From assembly GCA_004431415.1 (NCBI GenBank), contig QPMI01000364.1, forward strand, positions 1 to 39,910: a stretch of DNA of 39,910 bases, in the 5' to 3' direction. Source of the DNA: Cyanophora paradoxa. Its lineage: Eukaryota; Glaucocystophyceae; Cyanophorales; Cyanophoraceae. Positions 11,510 through 25,600 of the stretch are shown here, piece after piece. Under the pieces are notes generated by a model. It saw only the letters and a list, made by a program, of their open reading frames with translations. It was not told where the DNA came from and searched no databases. The position numbers and the translations under genes are program-made. How positions within the stretch are numbered: position 1 is the first letter of the stretch; every line of letters starts with the position of its first letter.

Positions 11510-11560
11510 CGAGAGAGGGGTACGGCTACTCGTGCTTCGCCGCGCCGCCAGCGGCCGTTG
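11510..11560. promoter_or_regulatory. Very short divergent promoter region, methyltransferase/VMP1
   Basis: Only 51 bp lie between the predicted start codons of two divergent genes (ATG at 11509 on - and ATG at 11561 on +). Any core promoter must be shared or lie within the coding sequences. This depends on both predicted starts; an upstream non-coding exon would enlarge the space. Confidence 0.4.
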
Positions 11561-13625
11561 ATGGACACGAGCGAGCAGCAGCGAGGCCGGAATCTCCGCA
11601 AGCGCACAACACAGCAAGCCCAGCAAGCCGACGACAGGTCGAAGTCGGGAGGCCGCTCCCAATCCCGGCCGCGCGGGCGGCCCGCCGGCGCCCGGTCGGG
11701 CTCTAGCTCGCGGGAGCGCAGCACATCGCGCGGAAGGGGTCGTGCGGCAATGCGGAAGAAGGGCGACTCCGACGATGCGGCGCTCGCGGGTGCGCGCCCC
11801 CCATCCTCCCCACGCCGCGTGCTGATGTCAGTCCGCCTCGCAGAGGAAGTTCAGCGACTCCGAGAGCAGCAGCGAATCGCCCGGCAGAACGTGAACATGC
11901 TGCGCTCGCCCGTCAAGACGCTGTACATCTTTTGCCTGGTGATTCTGACGAAGCTGCGGCACCTTATGTCATTCCTTCGTCTGCATCTTGTGCTCCTGTT
12001 CCTGTCGGTCTTCTTCCTCGGCTGCTTCGCGCTCATCCTGACCATGCCCGGCAAGCACGAGGCCGTGCGCGCCACCCGGCCATCCCTCGTTCGTGCGCGG
12101 GGCGAGCGGCACCACAGATGGTCGAGCAGGCGGTCGAGTTCATAAAGCTAGTCATCTGGTGGGTGGGCCTCGGCGTTCTGTCCTCCATCGGGCTTGGTTC
12201 GTGCCGGCGCCCTGTGGCCGCTCGCGGCGAGCGCTGACTGGCCCTGCAGGCACGGGCCTGCACACTTTTGTGCTATACCTCGGCCCCTACATCGCCCAAT
12301 ATACTCTCGCCGCGACGGAGTGCAACACGACGGCCCTTCTGCGCGCCAAGGACGGGTCGTTCGCGTGCCCGTCGGAGGCGGTGGCGAGCGCGTCGCCCGT
12401 TAGCCTCTGGGCGATCCTGCGGAGCGTGCAGCTTGAGGCCTTCCTGTGGGGCGCCGGCACCGCCATCGGCGAGCTCCCGCCCTACTTCGTCGCCCGGGCC
12501 GGTGCCCCGCCCCGCCGCCCTCCTCCCTGGGCGCCACCGAGATGCCCCCCTTGCGGCAGCGCGACTGTCCGGGGACAAGCTGGAGGAGCTGGAGGCCCTC
12601 GGGCTCGACGAGCCCGCCGGGCAGCGCAAGAACGACGCCAAGGCCCGCCCGCCCGCCCCGCTCCCCGCCTGCGCCGTCCGAGGGCGCGCCGACAGGTGCC
12701 CACTTTGGAGCGCCTGAAGCGGCGCGTGTACCAGGGCCTCCAGTCCTTCGGCTTCCTCGGCATCCTGCTCTTCGCCTCCGTGCGCGCTCCCGCCGCCCCC
12801 GCCGCCGCCCCTCACGTCCGCCGGCAGATCCCGAACCCCCTCTTCGACCTCGCCGGGCTCATGTGCGGGCACTTCCTCATCCCATTCTACAAGGTCGGGG
12901 CCCCCTGGCCCGCGGGCAGGCGGCAGGCCTCGCTCATGCCGCGCAGTTCTTCGGCGCCACGTTCATTGGGAAGGCTGTCATCAAAGTCTCCATCCAGGCC
13001 CGCCCCCGCCCCCGCCCCCGCCCCCGCACCCGCCCCCGCACCCGCCCCGGCCGCCGCCGGCGCGTCCGACGCGGCCCCGCGCAGTCGATCTTCGTGATCA
13101 CGGTGTTCAGCCAGAACCACCTGCAGGCCCTCGCGAGCGCCGTCGAGTTCTGCCTCCCCTTCCTCTCCGGCACCTTCACCGCCTGGCTCGAGGCCCGCCC
13201 CCCGAACGGCCCCGGCCCGCCTCGCCGCCTCGGCCGACCGCCGCGCAGAACGAGAAGAAGCGGCTGCACGAGACGTACATCAACAAGGGGGCCGGCGAGG
13301 CGGCCGGGGCGGAGCCGAAGCGGGAGAACCCGATCAAGGCCCTCTGGGAGGTCTTCATCGCCCTCATGGTCGCCTTCTTCCTCCTCAGGTGCGCGCCGCA
13401 CCGCCCCGGCGCCCCGCCGGCCTGAGCCCCGCCGCCAGCATCGTGAACAGCACGGTGCAACACCATCTCGCCAACCAGGACGAGCTCGAGGTGCAGAAGC
13501 TCATGCGGAGGCGCAAGAACGCGGACGAGGCGCCCGTCGCCGGCCCCTCGGCCTCCGCCGGCGTCGGCGACCTGCTCGGCAGCGTTATCGTCGACCACCG
13601 CGCCAACCCCGAGAAGCGGCAGTGA
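11561..13625 (+). CDS. VMP1: VMP1-like DedA/VTT-superfamily membrane protein
   Basis: Ten exons (11561-12061, 12118-12196, 12250-12501, 12560-12642, 12696-12779, 12828-12893, 12947-12997, 13085-13192, 13249-13388, 13439-13625) give 516 aa. Introns 1, 4, 7 and 8 use GC donors. Conserved VMP1 blocks run in order: IWWVGLGVLSSIGLGTGLHTF, LYLGPYIAQYTLAATEC, GTAIGELPPYFVARAARLSG, ASIPNPLFDLAGLMCGHF and FFGATFIGKAVIKVSIQ. The family consists of ER multispanning lipid scramblases needed for autophagosome formation and organelle contacts. The N-terminal 100 residues are basic, Ser/Arg-rich and disordered, longer than in animals. It ends with a hydrophilic tail. Each splice junction restores the family alignment, so this gene is the best evidence for GC donors. 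Confidence 0.93.
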
Positions 13626-16600
13626 CGTCTACCTCGTTTCATGTTGACCCTTTCCGCCGCGTTTCGTCTGTCGTGCATACCGTGTGTCGAATCGAGCGCT
13701 CAGGCCCGCTGGGGTGCGAAGTTGCAGCATCGCATCTTGGATGCTGGCGCCATGCCATATGCCGAGTACTAAAGCTATAGCTACTATATATAGCTAGGCT
13801 AGTCGCAGTGCACGTACGTATACGCGTGTGAGCAGCTCTGATCGTGAACTAGCTCCGGATCCGCGGCGGGGATTCCGCGCGTCGCGATCGATATCCGTGA
13901 ACTAGATCCGTGAACGCGCGCGATCGATATCGCGACGTCCGCGCGCGCGCGGCCGGCCCGGCGGCGCGGCGCGCGCCGGCGCGCGCGGGCTGGGCGCCGC
14001 GCGCGCGCGGCCTCAGCTGCAGCGCCGGCGGGCTCGAGCGCTCAGCGGCTAGCGCTCAGCGGCTAGCCTAGTAGCCTAGTACTAGCTAGCGCTATAGTAG
14101 CGCTTGCGCTAGCGCGAGCGCGAGCGCACGAGCGCCGGATCGCCGGCGCCGGCGCCGGCGCCGTCACGTCGACGTACGCGTCGGCCGCGGCGCCGGCGCC
14201 GGCGCGGACGTCGCACAGCGCTTCAAAGTCCTTTTTTTCGTCCGGAAACGACTTGGCTTATTCCCCCCCAAAGGGGGTACAACTTGGGCTTTAGCGCTTG
14301 CCTTGCGCTGCCGGCACGGCGAACGCAATCTCCACGCCATCGCCTCCCGCTCTGGCAGCGAGTAGTATTGTCTAGATAACATCGATTGGGCGGGTCCTAG
14401 CCGCCCGAGGTCGCCCGGATCGCCCGCCCGCCCAGGAATCGGCAGCTGAGGCCGGCGGCGCATCGGACGTATCTACCGACCAGCCGGCATGACAAGCACT
14501 CTTTCCGGACGTAGTACATCACTTCCGGGCGCTTCACGCGCGCCCGGCAGCCCGGCAGCGCATCTCGGGCGCGGAAGCCAGGAGCGACTTTCGGATCTTT
14601 GGGCGCAGCTCACCCGCAGGTGTCTTTCTGGGCTTCTTGATGCATATCCATCCACTAGCTGCGATCTGAGCCGCCCGCGCAGCATCTGCGTGTTGGGACG
14701 GAGGGGTGCCTCCCGGCGGTCCTACGCCTGCACCACCAACGCGGCGCCGCTCACCCTGTATGCGTTCGAGGGCTCTCTTATCCATGTGCGTACCTTCTCC
14801 AGCGGTCGTGGCTCGGTTCCGCTCACGGGAAGCGGTCGCGCGCCCCAGATCAGTTGGCCCCCATCGCGTTTCGGTTGCGCCTCGCTCTTCTCCGACGCCA
14901 GGTTGCTCTAGCGGTACGCCACCACTTCGAAATACATGTTTACTATCCGCGTGCAAGCTCTGACCCGCCGGAACGCAGCGGGTGGCGCGCCCGGCCTCGC
15001 CGCGCCAAGGGGGGTGGTTCGCGGACCGGCGACCTGGAAACTGAGCCCCGCCGCCCGGAAGTGCATGCTTCTCTTTCTATATGTTAGATGTTAACTATGC
15101 GCGCTGCCCCCCGGCCCAGGCGCTTCGCTCCGCGCCGCTGACTGTGCACCACCAGTTAGAGACCTGCAGCCAGTTCACAACCACGGCGCCCACGGCGTGT
15201 CTTGGTGCGCTTTTACGGTATGAAACCACTTCATTGTCGACATAAGCTGGCTAAACTGCCGGGATGCAGCGAGCGCCGCCGGAATGGCCAGGATGACCAC
15301 CATTGCACCTCCGCGCCTTGCTATCCTGGTGCGCTCGCCGGCCGCCTGTTGCAGTTTCCGGCTTTGCTGATCGATGCGCACGTAGGCCGCTCGCTGTCGA
15401 GTGCGGCGAGGGTCCACGGCTGGGGCTGTGGTCTACACTGCTAGAGCCTGACCAAGAAGGAAGGACCAAAAGTAGCCCGGCCGCCGCCGCTCTCAAGCGG
15501 AATCAGCGGCTCTTGTTATGTTCTGCAAACGGTTGCATGCGTTAGAGTAGCAGTGCTCGGGAAGTTTGAACGCGGACCTACTTTTGACCCGTTCCAAAGC
15601 TGGTAGTGGGCGGGCTGGGACGCGCATGCAACCGTTTGCTCAGCGCATCGATCTGAGACGATTGCAGTCGCCAGCGCTCGCGCGAGATGCGTCGGTGGTC
15701 CTCCCACAGTTTGTGTGGGGGTACCAGTCTTTTTTTCCTGGTCAAGCCGACTTTTTTTCGGGACTTTGAAGCGCTGTGTCGCGATCGATAGCGCCGCGGC
15801 CACGCCGCGCCCCGGCCGCGGGCCGCATGCGCATATATGCGCATGCGCAGCCGGCCGCGCGCGCGCGCGGCCGCGGCGCCGAGCGCGCCGCGGCCCGGCC
15901 CGGCCGCCGGGCCCGCGCGCGCGCGCGCGCGGCCCGCGGCCGCCGGCGCCGGCGCCGCGCCGGCGCCGGTCCGACGGTCCCCGGCCCGGCCGGCCGCGCG
16001 GCGCAGTATAGCTATAGTACTATCGCTAGCGCGCTGCGCTAGCTAGAGTATAGGCTGTATACGTATAGCTGCGCATGCGCATGCGCCGGTGAGGCTGCAC
16101 AAAAAAACGTTTAGGTCGCCAGAAGAAAAATGCTGGGTCACGCGAGAGCTTCCTCGAAACTATCAAAAAAGCAAAATGTTCGGACGCGGCCTGTGACGTG
16201 TCGAAAAAAGTCGTTTTTCGTCCCAAGTTTGAAAGTTGGTGCAGGTCGACTTGCCGCGCTCACCGCCGAGCTGCACACACCCTCGCACCTCGTACTCTTA
16301 CCTCTCTCTCTCGTATCACAATGGCGGACAAGGCGACTGAGAAGCCCAAGGCGGCGAAGGGTGGCCGTGGCAAGGAGAAGAAGGGCAAGGCGGTCAGCCG
16401 CTCGACCAAGGCCGGCCTTCAGTTCCCTGGTTCGTAGGCAGCTATCGCAGCAGCAGGATAGTTGCACTTGCAGCGCGCTTACATCTCGGTGCGCAGTCGG
16501 TCGTCTGGCGTCGCTCCTCAAGAAGGGCCGCTATGCCTCGCGCATTGGTGCCGGTGCCCCGGTGTACCTGGCGGCCGTGCTCGAGTACATGTGCGCCGAG

Positions 16601-19600
16601 ATTCTTGAGCTCGCCGGCAACGCCGCCCGCGACAACAAGAAGACTCGCATCATCCCGCGCCACATCCAGCTCGCGTGCGTCCAGCTCACTTGCTTTCCGC
16701 CATGCACTGCTCTGAGCTCAAGATGGCTCTGCGCAGGATCCGCAATGACGAGGAGCTGAACAAGCTCCTTGCCAATGTGACCATCGCCAGCGGTGGTGTT
16801 CTCCCGAACATCCACGCGGTGCTCCTGCCCAAGAAGACCGGCGACGGCAAGGGCAAGAAGGGCGAGTCTTCGGCCGAGTAAATCTCGTTGCCGCTCCTAC
16901 CATACGGTGTCTTTTGACACCTCTTTTTCTTCGGATCCCAAAGCGGTCGTCTGTGGTACGCTAGCTAGGCAGCTTGGGGCGGTATACCATCTTCGTAGCA
17001 CAGATCTCGTAAATTCGTCGCTAGGTAGTAGTGCGCATGTGCGTAGTGCAGCAGCTTATTCCTAGGCGCAGTAATCAGGTTCCTGCGGTATTCCGGAACT
17101 GGCAGTGTAAGCTTCTTGAGACCCCTTGCCTCAAGCGAGAGCTTGCGAGCTAGCCAGTCGTCGCATGCGCCTCTTGCTTGAGAAGCTAATCCCGCGCACT
17201 TCACGCGGCATGATGTGAGCTGCTAGCTGGAACATCTGTCATGGCGCAGTTGCAAACCGAACAGAAACAGGGGACACGCACAAATTAGTGCACGCAGCTA
17301 GCTGGCGGAAGCTGCGGCACAGGACCGGGCGAGGGCTATGCACGCAAGATGAGATCAGAGCTGAAGGGATCGCACGCAAGATGAGATCAGGGGCGTGCGC
17401 GGGGCCGGCCTGCGTGGGGACGCAGGGCGAGGAGGTCTGCCCCGCCTTCCGCTTCAAGGGCCTCTACGGGGCTCTCTCCCGCCAGATCAGCCCCGCCCTC
17501 ATCGCCTGCGGCCACGACCACCTCAACGACTGGTGCGCCCCGGGGCCCGCCCCCGAGGCCGCCCCGGGCGCCCCCCCGCCCCTGCTCTGCTACGGCCGCT
17601 CCACGGGCTTCGACAGCTACAGCATATCCAGGCCCTGCTCGCGGCGAGGCCGTCAGCGCGAGCGAGTGCGCATGCCAGCGGTACCGACGCAGCTAGCTCT
17701 TGCGTTGTCCGCAGCTAGCGTGCATGTGTTATCAATGCGCAGAAGGGATCGCTCCATGAAACCAAGCCGCGCCCGGGTATAGTGTCCAAAGCCGCGCACG
17801 AAGGGCGCAGTCACCATGAACGGCCGAGCGCACGACGGCGCGGTGGCCGTCCAGCGGCCCGCGTTCCTCGCCCGGGTCTTGCCCGCATTGAGCAGAAAGA
17901 AGCTGCAGTGGGAGCCGGACAGCGCGGATGGACCGGCGCACGCGCACGACGAGCTCCATGCGAGCATGCCGAAAGTGCTTAATTGGTTCGGTGCGTCGCG
18001 CTTGCTCGACCTCCGTGGCCGCCGGCGCCGTCGCGGCTCACACGAGCGCAGATCTGATGTGTTTCGGCATGTGCGACCGAGCTATCTGATTGATCTACAC
18101 CGCGCTAGCGCATGCTGTCCTTCGCGCCGGCACCTGACGCCCCTTCACAGAGGCGGGATAATCGGTGCCGGGGTCTACATCCTCAGCGGGAAGGTGGCTG
18201 CGCAGGTGCGCATGCGACCGCACCGCGCCGCGCCGCGCTCGCGGATGCGATCCGCCTGACCGACTGCCGCAGACGGCGGGGCCGTCGGTCGTCGTGCGCT
18301 CCGCAGCTTAGCTTTGAGCGTGCCCTGCAGCTGGGTCCTGACCTCTGATCAGATCTCTTTCATCTTTGCTGGAGTGTTTTGTATCTTCTCCGGACTCTGG
18401 TCCGCTGTCCCCCTGTCTGCCGCAGTGCGGCCTGCATGCCACTCACGCAGGGGCGCAGCTGTGCGCCGTCCGGGCCCGGGGTCCCGCTCGCCGCCCTACA
18501 GCGTGCGGCGCCCAACGGCTCGCTCGCCTCCACGCAGACGCTGAGTTCGGATCACGTGCGGCCGGGTCCAAGGGCAGCGCCGGCAGCGCGTACAGCTACG
18601 CATACCTCAGCCTGGGGGAGTTCCCCGCCTGGATCATCGGGTGCGCGCCCGCAGCGCCGCCCCTCCGCTCCTCTTTCAATCCACGGGCTCGCCGCGCAGC
18701 TGGGATCTCGTGCTGGAGTCCGCTGCCGAGCCGCCAGCGCGCCGCGCAGCTGCCGCCCTCACCGCAGGCCGCGCAGATACACGGTCGGAACCGCTGCCAT
18801 CGCGAAGGGTGCGCAGTCTCAGTCCCTGCCCTCACGCCCACGACCTGAAGTGCTCCGCAGGCTGGTCGTACTACTTCTGGTGACCCCACGCCCCCACGCC
18901 GTCCCCGGACCCACCTGACGCCCTCGCCAAAGCGATTTCATTGACGCGCTGGGAGCAAATCTTCCGAAGTGGTTACAAGAAGGTCGCTCCGCCCTCGGAC
19001 CCGCCCCCTCGGCACTGCTTTCTTGACGGATCTGCGACCGCTCGGCAGGTGCCGCGATCGGGGACGCGAAGTACTGGAACGCGAACCTGCTCGCCGCGCT
19101 GCTCATCCTCGTGCGCCGCGCCGCGCCCACCGCGGACCTCCCGCGCGGCCGACCGGGGTTTGGGCGCAGGCGCTGACGGGCATCCTTTGCTTCGGGATCA
19201 AAGAGTCGGCGTGGTTCTCGAACGTCATCGTCTGCACAAAGGCCAGCCGCGCACCGGTCGCCGGCGGCTGCCGGCGCGCACTGAGCGTCGCGCAGATCGT
19301 GACGCTGCTCATCGTCGTGGGCGCCGGCATGGGCCTCGTGAGGCGGGAAAACTATGAGCCCTTTGTGCCTCCGGAATTCGGCTGGATGGGCGCCTGGAAT
19401 GTGCGCGCCGTGGCGTCTTTTTGGATCATTCCTTTCTGGCGCCCTCGCCGGTCCTTATTCTTACATTGCCTCTTAGGGAGCCGCAACCGTCTTCTTCGCC
19501 TACATCGGGTTCGATTCGGTCTCCGTACGCTTCACCAGACCAAACTAAAGCACGACGTGCTAACTAAGCCCAAAAAAAGGTCGTCGCCGAGGAGGCCAAG

Positions 19601-22600
19601 CGGCCCTCCCGCGGTGCGCCCCCCCCCCCCCACACACCACCATCGGGCGCCCGACGGCGAGCCGGTCCCGCAGACATCCCGCTTGGCATCATGGGGTCGC
19701 TCGTGCGCCCGCGCCCCTGCCGGCCGCCGCGCACCGCCTGGGGTGCCGACCCCCGGGGCAGCTGATCTGCACGGTGCTGTACGTGGTGGTGGTGCTCACC
19801 CTCGTGGGGATGGTCAAGTACAGCGCCATCGACACGCGCGCGCCCCTCGTCGCCGTCTTCCGCGTCCGCCGCCCCCACCGCCCGCCCCGCCCCTCCGGCC
19901 CGCCCCGGCGCCCCGGGGGGCCGGCGCTGACGGGGCGTGCAGGCGCACGGGATGAAGTGGGCGCAGCTGGTGGTGGGGGTGGGGGCCATCTCGGGCCTCA
20001 CGAGCACGTGCCTGAGCACCATGATGCCCCAGTCCCGCATCTTCCTCGCCATGGCCCGCGACGGCCTCCTCCCCCCCGTCTTCGGCAAGGCCAGCGCCCC
20101 GCCCCTCCTCCCTCCTCCCCTCTCCTCCCTTTTTGGCCCTGCTCCGCCCCCCCCCCCCCCCCCCCCTCTCACCCCCACACACACCCCACACACACACCCC
20201 ACCCCCCTCCCCAGGCCCTGCTCCGCGCCACCCCACCCTGCCCCACCCCGCCCCCTCCGCCCCGCCCCGCCCCGCCCCGCCCCGCCCCGCCGCCCCGAGT
20301 CGCCGGGCCGACGGGGGCGGCAGGTGAACCGGCGGACGGGGGCGCCGGTGCACGGGACGCTGATCGTCGGAGGCTTGTGCGCGGCCATCGCCGGCCTCGT
20401 CGAGATGAACATCCTCGCCGACGTCTGCCCTGCCCCGCCCCGCCCCGCCGACTCTTCTGATGGAGCCCCAGGCGGTCTCCATCGGGACCCTCTTCGCCTT
20501 CAGGCGCGCCAGCCGCCAACCCGTCCCCGCAGCCCGCCCGCTCCCACTTTCTCATCCTCGTCTAATCCTCATCGTCTGCAGCGTCGTCTGCACCGGCATC
20601 CTCATCCTCCGCTACCAGGCCCGCCCCTGCCGCCCCCCCACAGCGCCGCGGGGCGCGAGGGGCGGGGCAGGGGCCGGGGCGGGAGGGCGGGGGCGTGCTG
20701 GGCGACGCCCTCTTCCTCTACGCCGCCCTCCTCGTCTTCTGCTTCACGGCCGGCAACCCCGACTGCCCCCTCGCCCTCCGCGTCGCCCTCGGGTCCCGCC
20801 CCCGCCCTCCAGCCCGTCGTCGCCCCCGCCCACGGCGCCCCCGAACCGGCCGCGCAGCCTCCTCTCGGGGGGCGCCTCGCTGTGGACGACGGTGCGCATC
20901 TGGCGCAAGGAGCAGGCCCCCGTCCCCGCCAAGTTCGTCTGGTGAGCTGCCCGCCCCGCGCGACGCCCCCGGGCAGCCGCGGGGGTGACGGCGGGCAGCC
21001 CGCTGGTGCCGCTGGTGCCGATCCTGGGGATGCTGGGGAACGTGTACCTGATGACGCGCGTCGGGGGCGAGGCCTGGGTCCGCCTCGTCATCTGGTTCCT
21101 CCTCGGTGCCCCCGCCCGCCCCCGGACACCGCACCCCCGGGGCCCTCAACCTCCGCAGGCCTCCTCGTCTACTTCGGCTACGCGGTGCAGCACTCGAAGC
21201 TCGCCGCGGGGCCGGCCCCCGCCCCACTCCGCGAGCTCCCCGGCGTCACGCCCGATGGCGATGAGGCCCTCTCGCCCCCCAAGGCCCCCGCCGAGGCGAA
21301 GGACGACGACGACGACGAAGCGCAAGGAAGCGGCGCGCCCCGGGCCCCCCTCGCCGCCCCCGGCGGGGCCGGGCGCGCCCTCCCGTCGCCGGCTGCGGGG
21401 GCCGCCGGGAGGGGGGAGGCGCACGCGGTGCCGCGGGCGCACGGCGTGGAGCGCGGCAGCAGCGGGAGCGGCAGCTCCGCGCGCTCCCGGGGGGGCGACT
21501 TCGAGCTGGCGCACGCGTCCAGCCTCCACCTGCGGTGCGCGCGCCCGCGCCCTGCAGGCGTCCCGCCCTTGCTAGCGCTCGCAGCTTACACCCCAGACGA
21601 GCAGGACCGCGGGCCCCACCCCCCCGTCCCTCGTCGACGTCACGCAGCTCGACGCGGCCGGACACGCCCACTCCGCCAGCGCCGCACCGGGATCCCCCTC
21701 GGGCCCTGCCGCCGGCGCAGCGTCGGCGTCGGCGTCGCTAGCACTGCCGGCGGCAGGCCTCGCGGGCGCCGGTGCCCCTCAGACGCATGGCGCCGGCCAG
21801 CCGCAGGAGTACAACCCCTTCCTCGGCTAGCTGTAACACACTGCGCCTTGCCGCGCGCCATGCGGTAGTGAATCATCGCAGTTAGATTGTATTCAATTCG
21901 TGTCGTAGGCTCGTTCAATTGCAAGGCGCATGTGCGTGTTGCAATTGCTCGTGGTAAGGCACTCAACGGGGGGTATGCGATTCTCGGCTTGGGTACTCGG
22001 TGCGGAGGGCAAAGCACGAGCTCGAGCTCGAAACCCGGGGCAATCGCGCGAGATGTCCGCTTCGGTTCGTGCGCCGTGAAGCCTGCGAGCTTCTGCCCGT
22101 GACGAATCGCTCAAGCCTCTGTGCAGCAGCCGAAGCGCGCCATCTCGCGCGATGAATGGGAGAAAAAGCTGTCCGCCGTGAAGATTAACAAAAGGTTCGC
22201 GCCAATTGCGGGGGCACGCGTTCGACTGCGCTGACCGCGGTGCCCAGCGACCTGAATCGGCTGGTGATGAATTACCTCGTGATCGAGGGATACAAGGACG
22301 CCGCGGAGAAGTTTCAGCAGGAGTCCGGCACGGATCGGCTCGGCAAGACACGTGCGCGTGGCCCGGAAGTCCCTGCCGCTCGCTACGGCTGACCGCGTTT
22401 CCGCTGCCACAGAGGGCGTCGACTTGGACTCTATAGCAGATCGGATGGCTATTCGAGGCGCCATCCAGCGCGGAGACATTCTGGAGGCCATCGAGCGCGT
22501 GAACGACTTGGACCCGGAGGTGCTGACCCTGTCCTTCATTTTTGGCCGAGTGCTAAGGCGTTCCTGCGCAGATTCTGGATACGAATCCGCGACTATACTT

Positions 22601-25600
22601 CCATTTGCAGCAACAGCGGATGATTGAGCTCATCCGTCAGAACAAGATCCAAGAAGCGCTCGACTTCGCCCAAGAAGAGTTGGCTCCGCGCGGCGAAGAA
22701 AATGTAAGAACTTTTCCCCCTTCAGATTACTCGATTGGCCAATGATGATTTTATGTTGGGAATCTCTCTGACATATCCTGAAGTAAACCTTTTATAACAC
22801 CACTTAGGCCTACCCCCTCGCCCCTCCCCCACGGAGCCGTGTAGGAATTCCGTTCCTAACTGTTCTCTTGGTGCTTTCTCTCGCGCAGACTGCATTTCTG
22901 TCTGAGTTGGAGAGAACAATGGGCCTCTTGGCGTTCGAGGATCCGACACAGTCGCCGCTCGCGGAATTGCTCGACAACTCGCAGCGGCAAAAGATGGCCA
23001 GCGAGCTGAACGCAGCCATCCTCACAAGCCAGTGCCAGGAGAAAGGCGAGGCCATCCTTTTGTGTCGTGCTCGTGGCCGCCATTAACTCGCTTCGCGCCA
23101 CAGATCCGAAGCTTCCCGTTCTGCTGAAGATGCTCATCTGGTCGCAGAACCAGCTCGACGAGAAAGTCACGTATCCTAGAATCAACGATTTGAGCTCCGG
23201 AGCGCTCGACGTCGGCTCCGCGGCATTCGATCCCATGCAGGTTACATCTGCGAGCATTGTATGAGATCTTTTTCTTTTGTTGCACAGACACCTTGTACTT
23301 TCCACCTTGTACTTTCCTTTCTTGTACAGATATAGACTTAGGAGTTTCAAATGCACAGTAAAGTGACCATCCGCGCCCCACCTTCCTGCTCGCCGCCCCG
23401 CGCACCACCTTCCCGCTCGCCGGGAAAAGAATTGCGTTTGATTTGCGCGATCTAAAAATTAGACCGATGCTCTACAAAACGTATTTGTGGAAGAAGCGGC
23501 CGACACCAGCAGAGCAGACGGCGTTGACGAAAGTGAGGAAGACCAAGAGGCCCAATACGGGTTGCACGGTTGCTATCCGACGCTGCGGGTCGTCTACGGA
23601 GGACATATACAGGACGGTGATAAGCGAGAGGACGAAGAGGAGGAAGGCGGAGATCTTGAAGGGGGCGCTGGGGGTCATCTTCGGCCGGCGCGAGCTGGCG
23701 AACCCGCACAGCACGAGAATGGCGAACGCGCTGAAAGGAGATAGAGGGATCGTGCCGCCCAGCGTACGTGCGAACAGGTCCCAGCATGCTGCCGACACCA
23801 TCCAGTTGAAGTCGTTAACTCCCATCGTCAGGTGCACCAGCAGCGTTGCGAGGCAGACGAAGAACACGAGCGCATCCGATATCTGCCATGCACGGGCGTC
23901 CACTTGCTCCGGGAAGTCCATGAAGGTATTCCAAGGGCGCGAGTTGATCCAGAGCGTGAAGGAGTACGGGCTGCTAGCCGCCGCCGCGGCCGCTAGCTTT
24001 GCCTGGTTCTTGGTGCGCACGCGCGCGGCCGCCGGAGCTCCAGGAGCGCCTGGCGCGCCGGCCGCCAAGCTCCCGCTCGCTTGCGCTGATTTGGCCGCGC
24101 TGGGCTCCGCATCGTTTAGCACGCCGGCGCCGGCGCTCTTCTTCTTCTTGCCCATGTCTGGGCCTCTGAGCGCCGTTGCGATTCCTCCCTCCTGGAGTCG
24201 ACCCCCTGCAGCCAGAGTCCTGCTGGCTTTTTTTTCAGCCTCCCCGGCCAGCAACCCAGGTGCATACTTAAGTGCATGCTAAGCGCAAGCTGCTGTGGGC
24301 GGATGCATGCGCCGGAGGAGCGCGAAATTGGTGGTGTCAGTTAGCACATTGCCTGGCTGGTGGTTCAGCCAGCCGACCGCCTGCGCGGGGAGGGGGTGGT
24401 CGCGCAAACGCTGCTCAACAAGTCGGGCCCACGGCGCTCACGGACGGGATGCATGCGCAAAGACCACTCCTGCCCCGCGAGCACCAGCGCTCGGCGGGCG
24501 TCTCGCGGGTGCCCGTGACGCGTGCTGCGACCCTCCGAGACATAGCCATCCGCGCCTCCGAGCTGTCAGTGATCGAAGGTAACGTGGCTCGCGCGTGGAC
24601 GAGCGCCCCCTGAGGCGCGCGCAGAGACGCAGAAGCAGCGGGAACAGAGGAGGCTTGAGGAGCAGCGAGAGGAGGAGGAGGTGCGCTATCGCGTAGCCGA
24701 CCCGCGCCGCCGACGTCTTACGTGGGGCCGCAGCGGAGGCGAGCTGTCCGATCGGCGGACAGGCTCTCGCTTCTATTCGACAGAGTGGCAAACCCCGCTC
24801 CCGACGCCAGACCGGCGAAGCAGAAGATGGTCCCCTCCTACGCGCGCCTCCTCGAGAGAAAGCAAGCCGCCGAGGCCGGCCCCGCGCCATCGCGGCCCCG
24901 CCCTCCCATCCGAGGCGGCGGGGGCCGCCGGGCGGGCCGCGGCCCCCGCCAGCTCCCGCGCGGGCGGTGCACGGCAGCGCTGCGGATGTGCCCACTTTGC
25001 CGCCCGAGGTCTCTTCGCGGGTGGCGGGGAGCGCGCCGAAGCTCTCCGCCTCCTCCTCGGCGCCGCAGCTGCCGCGGGGGGCCCTGGCGCCCCCGACGCT
25101 GCACCCCGCCGCCTCCACCTCCCGCCTCCCGCCCCCCTCCTGGCGCCTCCCCGCGGATGCGCCGGCGGAGGCGACTGCTGTCGCGGGGAGGCCCGTCGCC
25201 ACGGCCCCCTCGCAGCCACACGGCCCGCCGCGGGAGGCGAGCCCCGCGCGGCCGGCCTCCGCGGCGGCGAGGCGGGCGGCGTCACCGGAGACGCCGCCAG
25301 CGAGCGCGGCGGGGCCGAGCGTCGCGTGGGGCCCCGGCGTGGCGCCGCCGTCGCCGCCGCCGGTGGCCGGGGAGGCGGCGCTGGCGCCCTATCTCGCGCG
25401 CGCCCCGCTCCCCGACGGCGCCTTCGGCATCTACCGCAGCGAGCTCGCCGGCGGCTCGCCGCCCGCGACTCGCCGGGAGGCCGAGGCGGCGGGCAGCGAG
25501 GGGGAGCGCTCGGGGGAGGAGGAGGGGGGGGACTTGCTGGCCCTCTCCCCGCGCTCCGCGATGCCCACCCGCCGCTCCGCCGCCCCCGCGCACGCGCCGC